From contig CAIMEK010000293.1 of the NCBI GenBank assembly GCA_903839965.1, forward strand, positions 1-8,205: a stretch of DNA of 8,205 bases. Direction: 5' to 3'. A program made the translations under genes and the position numbers. Numbering within the stretch: position 1 is the first letter of the stretch; every line of letters begins with the position of its first letter. The DNA comes from an uncultured Acetobacteraceae bacterium (lineage in GTDB: Bacteria; Pseudomonadota; Alphaproteobacteria; Acetobacterales; Acetobacteraceae). Shown here piece after piece: positions 6,181-8,205 of the stretch. The notes beneath the pieces were generated by a model. That model was not told the origin of the DNA, searched no databases, and saw only the letters and a program-made list of their open reading frames with translations.

Positions 6181-6186
6181 TTTCCG

Positions 6187-7326
6187 ATGCGCCTAGCGGT
6201 GCTGAAGGAACGCGCCGACTCCGAAACACGCGTTGCCGCGACAGCTGAGACCGTCAAGAAACTGATCGGTCTCGGCATGACCGTTGCGGTGGAAACCGGA
6301 GCCGGGCTGCGTGCCGCCATCTCCGACGACCAGTACAAGGAAGCCGGTGCCGAGATCGCCGCCGACCCAGCCGCCGCGCTGGCCGGCGCCGGCCTCGTGT
6401 TCGCCGTGCGGGTGCCCGAGCCGGAACAGCGCTCGCTGATCCAGCGCGGCGCCATCCTGGTGTGCATCGTCGATGCCCATGGCAACCCGGAGCAGGTGAA
6501 ATCGTTCGCCGAGGCCGGGATTGACGTTGCAGCGATGGAATTGCTGCCCCGCATTACCCGCGCCCAGAGCATGGACGTGCTGTCGAGCCAAGCGAACCTG
6601 GCCGGCTACCGGGCAGTGGTCGAAGCCGCCACGACGTTCGAACGCGGTTTCCCGATGATGATGACGGCGGCCGGCACCGTTCCGCCGGCGCGCGTGTTCG
6701 TCATCGGCGCCGGGGTCGCCGGCCAGCAGGCCATCGCCACGGCGCGGCGGCTCGGCGCCATCGTTTCGGCGACCGACGTGCGCCCGGCCGCGAAGGAAGA
6801 AATCCGCTCGCTCGGCGCCACCTATATCGGTGTCGACGACGAGGAAAGCGCCACCCAGACCGGCGCCTACGCCCGCGAGATGACGGACGACTTCCGCCGC
6901 AAGCAGGCCGAGCTGATGGTGACCACCATCGCCAAGAACGACGTGGTCATCTGCACCGCCCTGGTGATGGGCCGGCGCGCGCCGGTCATCGTCAACCGCG
7001 CCATGGTCGAGGGCATGAAGGCCGGCAGCGTGATCATCGACCTGGCCTCGGATGCCGGCGGCAACTGCGAGCTGACGGTGCCGGGCGAGGCGATCACCAC
7101 GCCGAATGGCGTGCGCGTGCTGGGCTGGCGCAACTGGCCAGGCCGGATTTCCGTGGCCGCGAGCAACCTGTATTCGCGCAACCTGCTGACGTTCCTGACC
7201 ACGTTCTGGGACAAGGCGGAGAAAGCGCCGAAGCTGCCGGCCGACGACGACATCGTAAAAGGCGTGCTGCTGACCCGCGGCGGCGCCATTGTGCACCCCG
7301 ATTTCCTGCCCAAGCAGGCAGCCTGA
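6187..7326 (+). CDS. pntAA: NAD(P)+ transhydrogenase, subunit alpha 1 (NAD(H)-binding domain I)
   Basis: This is the soluble NAD(H)-binding component (dI) of the proton-translocating, Re/Si-specific transhydrogenase. It passes hydride from NADH to NADP+ bound on the beta subunit. It has 379 residues, as expected for the split alpha-1 form. The N-terminus MRLAVLKER is followed by the RAQSMDVLSSQANLAGYRA loop (125-143). R122, Q127, D130 and S133 correspond to Rhodospirillum rubrum dI residues R127, Q132, D135 and S138, known from structural work on that protein. The Rossmann motif GAGVAG is at 174-179, and D197 at the end of the second strand indicates NAD rather than NADP. The C-terminal NWPGR...ASNLYSRNLL segment (316-334) is also typical. 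The gene ends before the membrane part, which is encoded separately by the next gene 19 nt downstream. An FNR-type box lies upstream. Confidence 0.97.
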   Translation: MRLAVLKERADSETRVAATAETVKKLIGLGMTVAVETGAGLRAAISDDQYKEAGAEIAADPAAALAGAGLVFAVRVPEPEQRSLIQRGAILVCIVDAHGNPEQVKSFAEAGIDVAAMELLPRITRAQSMDVLSSQANLAGYRAVVEAATTFERGFPMMMTAAGTVPPARVFVIGAGVAGQQAIATARRLGAIVSATDVRPAAKEEIRSLGATYIGVDDEESATQTGAYAREMTDDFRRKQAELMVTTIAKNDVVICTALVMGRRAPVIVNRAMVEGMKAGSVIIDLASDAGGNCELTVPGEAITTPNGVRVLGWRNWPGRISVAASNLYSRNLLTFLTTFWDKAEKAPKLPADDDIVKGVLLTRGGAIVHPDFLPKQAA

Positions 7327-7345
7327 TCGCGGAGGAAAGGCAAGG

Positions 7346-7732
7346 ATGAACCTGATCCATCTGGCCGCGCAGGCCATCTCCCTAGCGGGAGGGACCTTTG
7401 CGCACGCAGCTGAGGCTGCCGGAGCCGAGGGCGGCGTCGAAGTCGTCGCGCCGTTCGTATTCCTGTTCGCCGTCTTCCTGATGGCGGTCTTCGTTGGCTA
7501 CTACGTCATCTGGAACGTCACCCCGGCGCTGCATTCGCCGCTGATGGCGCTCACCAACGGCATTTCGTCCGTCATCATCGTCGGCGCCCTGCTGGCGGCC
7601 GGGCTGGCCGCCTCCGCGTGGGCGATCGGCTTCGGTTTCCTGGCGGTGACGCTGGCCAGCGTGAACATCTTCGGCGGGTTCCTGGTGACCTACCGGATGC
7701 TGTCCATGTTCAAATCCAAGAAAAAGGCGTGA
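7346..7732 (+). CDS. pntAB: NAD(P)+ transhydrogenase, subunit alpha 2 (membrane)
   Basis: This is the small membrane subunit of the split transhydrogenase and, with PntB, forms the proton channel. It has 128 residues. Three hydrophobic segments, about 36-56, 71-90 and 95-116, match the three helices expected for alpha 2. The linking sequence TPALHSPLMALTNGISS (59-75) is highly characteristic of the family. The C-terminus is basic (MFKSKKKA), probably cytoplasmic. The N-terminal 30 residues are Ala/Gly-rich and partly hydrophobic and precede the first helix. The ATG at 7346 is preceded by GGAGGAAAGG (7331-7340). An in-frame ATG at 7289 lies inside pntAA and is rejected. The gene sits between pntAA and pntB in the usual three-gene order. 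Confidence 0.96.
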   Translation: MNLIHLAAQAISLAGGTFAHAAEAAGAEGGVEVVAPFVFLFAVFLMAVFVGYYVIWNVTPALHSPLMALTNGISSVIIVGALLAAGLAASAWAIGFGFLAVTLASVNIFGGFLVTYRMLSMFKSKKKA

Positions 7733-7742
7733 GGGCCCAGAC

Positions 7743-8205
7743 ATGTCAGCTTCCCTCACCTCACTCTTCTACCTGATCGCCGCAGTCCTGTTCATTCAGG
7801 CGCTGCGGGGCCTGTCGAACCCGGAAACGGCGCGGCAGGGCAACATCATGGGCATGGCCGGTATGGTGGTCGCCGTGCTGGTGACCTTCGTGCATCAGGG
7901 CATGCTGTCCGGGCCGGTCGGGCTGATCCTGCTCGGCATCGTCATCGGCGGCGGCATCGGCACCTTCATCGCCTACAAGATCCAGATGACGGCGTTGCCC
8001 CAGCTGGTGGCGGCCTTCCACTCGCTGGTCGGTCTCGCGGCGGTGTTCGTGGCCGCGGCGGCGCTGATGGCGCCCGAGGCCTTCGGCATCGGCGTCTCCG
8101 GCAACATCCACGGCCAGAGCCTGGTGGAGATGTCGCTCGGCCTGGTCATCGGCGGCATCACCTTCTCCGGCTCGATCATCGCGTTTGCCAAGCTGCAGGC
8201 GCTGA
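7743..8205 (+). CDS. pntB: NAD(P)+ transhydrogenase, subunit beta (5' part; runs off window)
   Basis: The first 154 codons of the beta subunit are present. The full protein should be about 460-480 residues: nine membrane helices followed by the NADP(H)-binding domain III, which is beyond the window. The visible part has hydrophobic helices around 8-24, 35-50, 57-78, 86-108 and 126-152. The segment TALPQLVAAFHSLVGLAAV (83-101) is the family hallmark. H93 aligns with E. coli beta His91, the residue implicated in proton translocation. GLSNPETARQGN (23-34) and the GGITFSGSIIAFAKL region (137-151) are also typical. The ATG is 10 nt after the pntAB stop. Its ribosome binding site GAGGG (7731-7735) overlaps that stop codon, which suggests coupled translation. 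Confidence 0.96.
   Translation, partial: MSASLTSLFYLIAAVLFIQALRGLSNPETARQGNIMGMAGMVVAVLVTFVHQGMLSGPVGLILLGIVIGGGIGTFIAYKIQMTALPQLVAAFHSLVGLAAVFVAAAALMAPEAFGIGVSGNIHGQSLVEMSLGLVIGGITFSGSIIAFAKLQAL

Larger units (their letters stand above)
5813..6186. other. 374-nt intergenic region upstream of the transhydrogenase operon
   Basis: No convincing gene lies here. It contains a weak hairpin soon after the lipoprotein stop (GGAGGC/GCCTCT with an AAT loop, 5858-5872, no T-run), the FNR-type palindrome at 5952-5967, three AGGCC repeats (5966-5989), a GC-rich inverted repeat at 6036-6051 and the pntAA ribosome binding site. An open frame on the minus strand (5797-6135) and forward frames here lack ribosome binding sites and family-like sequence. 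The transcription start of the pnt operon probably lies between about 5990 and 6160, but I see no good -10 element. Confidence 0.6.

Noticed and set aside
6085..6186. N-terminal extension of PntAA from the ATG at 6085
   Set aside because: The 34 extra residues are unlike transhydrogenases, and a strong ribosome binding site sits just before the ATG at 6187.
1..8205. A novel defence, mobile or biosynthetic system
   Set aside because: All clear genes belong to known housekeeping or envelope families with uniform base composition. There are no integrase, transposase, toxin-antitoxin, nuclease or array signatures.

Overview
The window is about two-thirds or more G+C, with strongly GC-biased third codon positions and tightly packed genes. 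The split proton-translocating transhydrogenase (pntAA-pntAB-pntB), the M3 oligoendopeptidase joined to an ABC1 kinase, and the FNR/FixK-type operator all fit an alphaproteobacterium, perhaps Rhodospirillales/Acetobacteraceae-like. That placement is inferred from gene style, not from a marker gene. No mobile element, CRISPR array, tRNA, rRNA or phage gene is visible. This looks like ordinary chromosomal core or near-core sequence.

Layout. (1) Positions 1-104: the last codons of a rightward gene meet a leftward acyl-CoA synthetase at a perfect 15-bp inverted repeat that contains both stop codons. (2) Positions 96-1811, minus strand: an AMP-forming long-chain acyl-CoA synthetase. (3) Positions 1812-1935: a divergent promoter region. 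(4) Positions 1936-5126: an M3 oligoendopeptidase whose stop codon overlaps the start codon of a soluble ABC1-family (UbiB/COQ8-like) kinase. (5) Positions 5222-5812: a small lipoprotein with a glycine zipper and a Tyr/Pro-rich tail, apparently with its own promoter. (6) Positions 5813-6186: a 374-nt non-coding region with a perfect FNR/FixK-type palindrome and several short repeats. (7) Positions 6187-8205: pntAA, pntAB and the first 154 codons of pntB, which runs off the window.

How the genes work together. The last block encodes the membrane-bound NAD(P)+ transhydrogenase, which uses the proton-motive force to make NADPH from NADH. The FNR-type operator upstream suggests oxygen- or redox-linked control of this operon. 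The peptidase and ABC1 kinase are probably co-transcribed and translationally coupled. The acyl-CoA synthetase feeds fatty acids into beta-oxidation or lipid synthesis and shares only a promoter region with them. The lipoprotein is an envelope protein with no evident functional link to its neighbours.

I found no convincing novel multi-gene system. The points most worth a second look are the FNR-type box and nearby repeats before pntAA, the shared hairpin that carries two convergent stop codons, and the non-canonical KVAQ motif in the ABC1 kinase.
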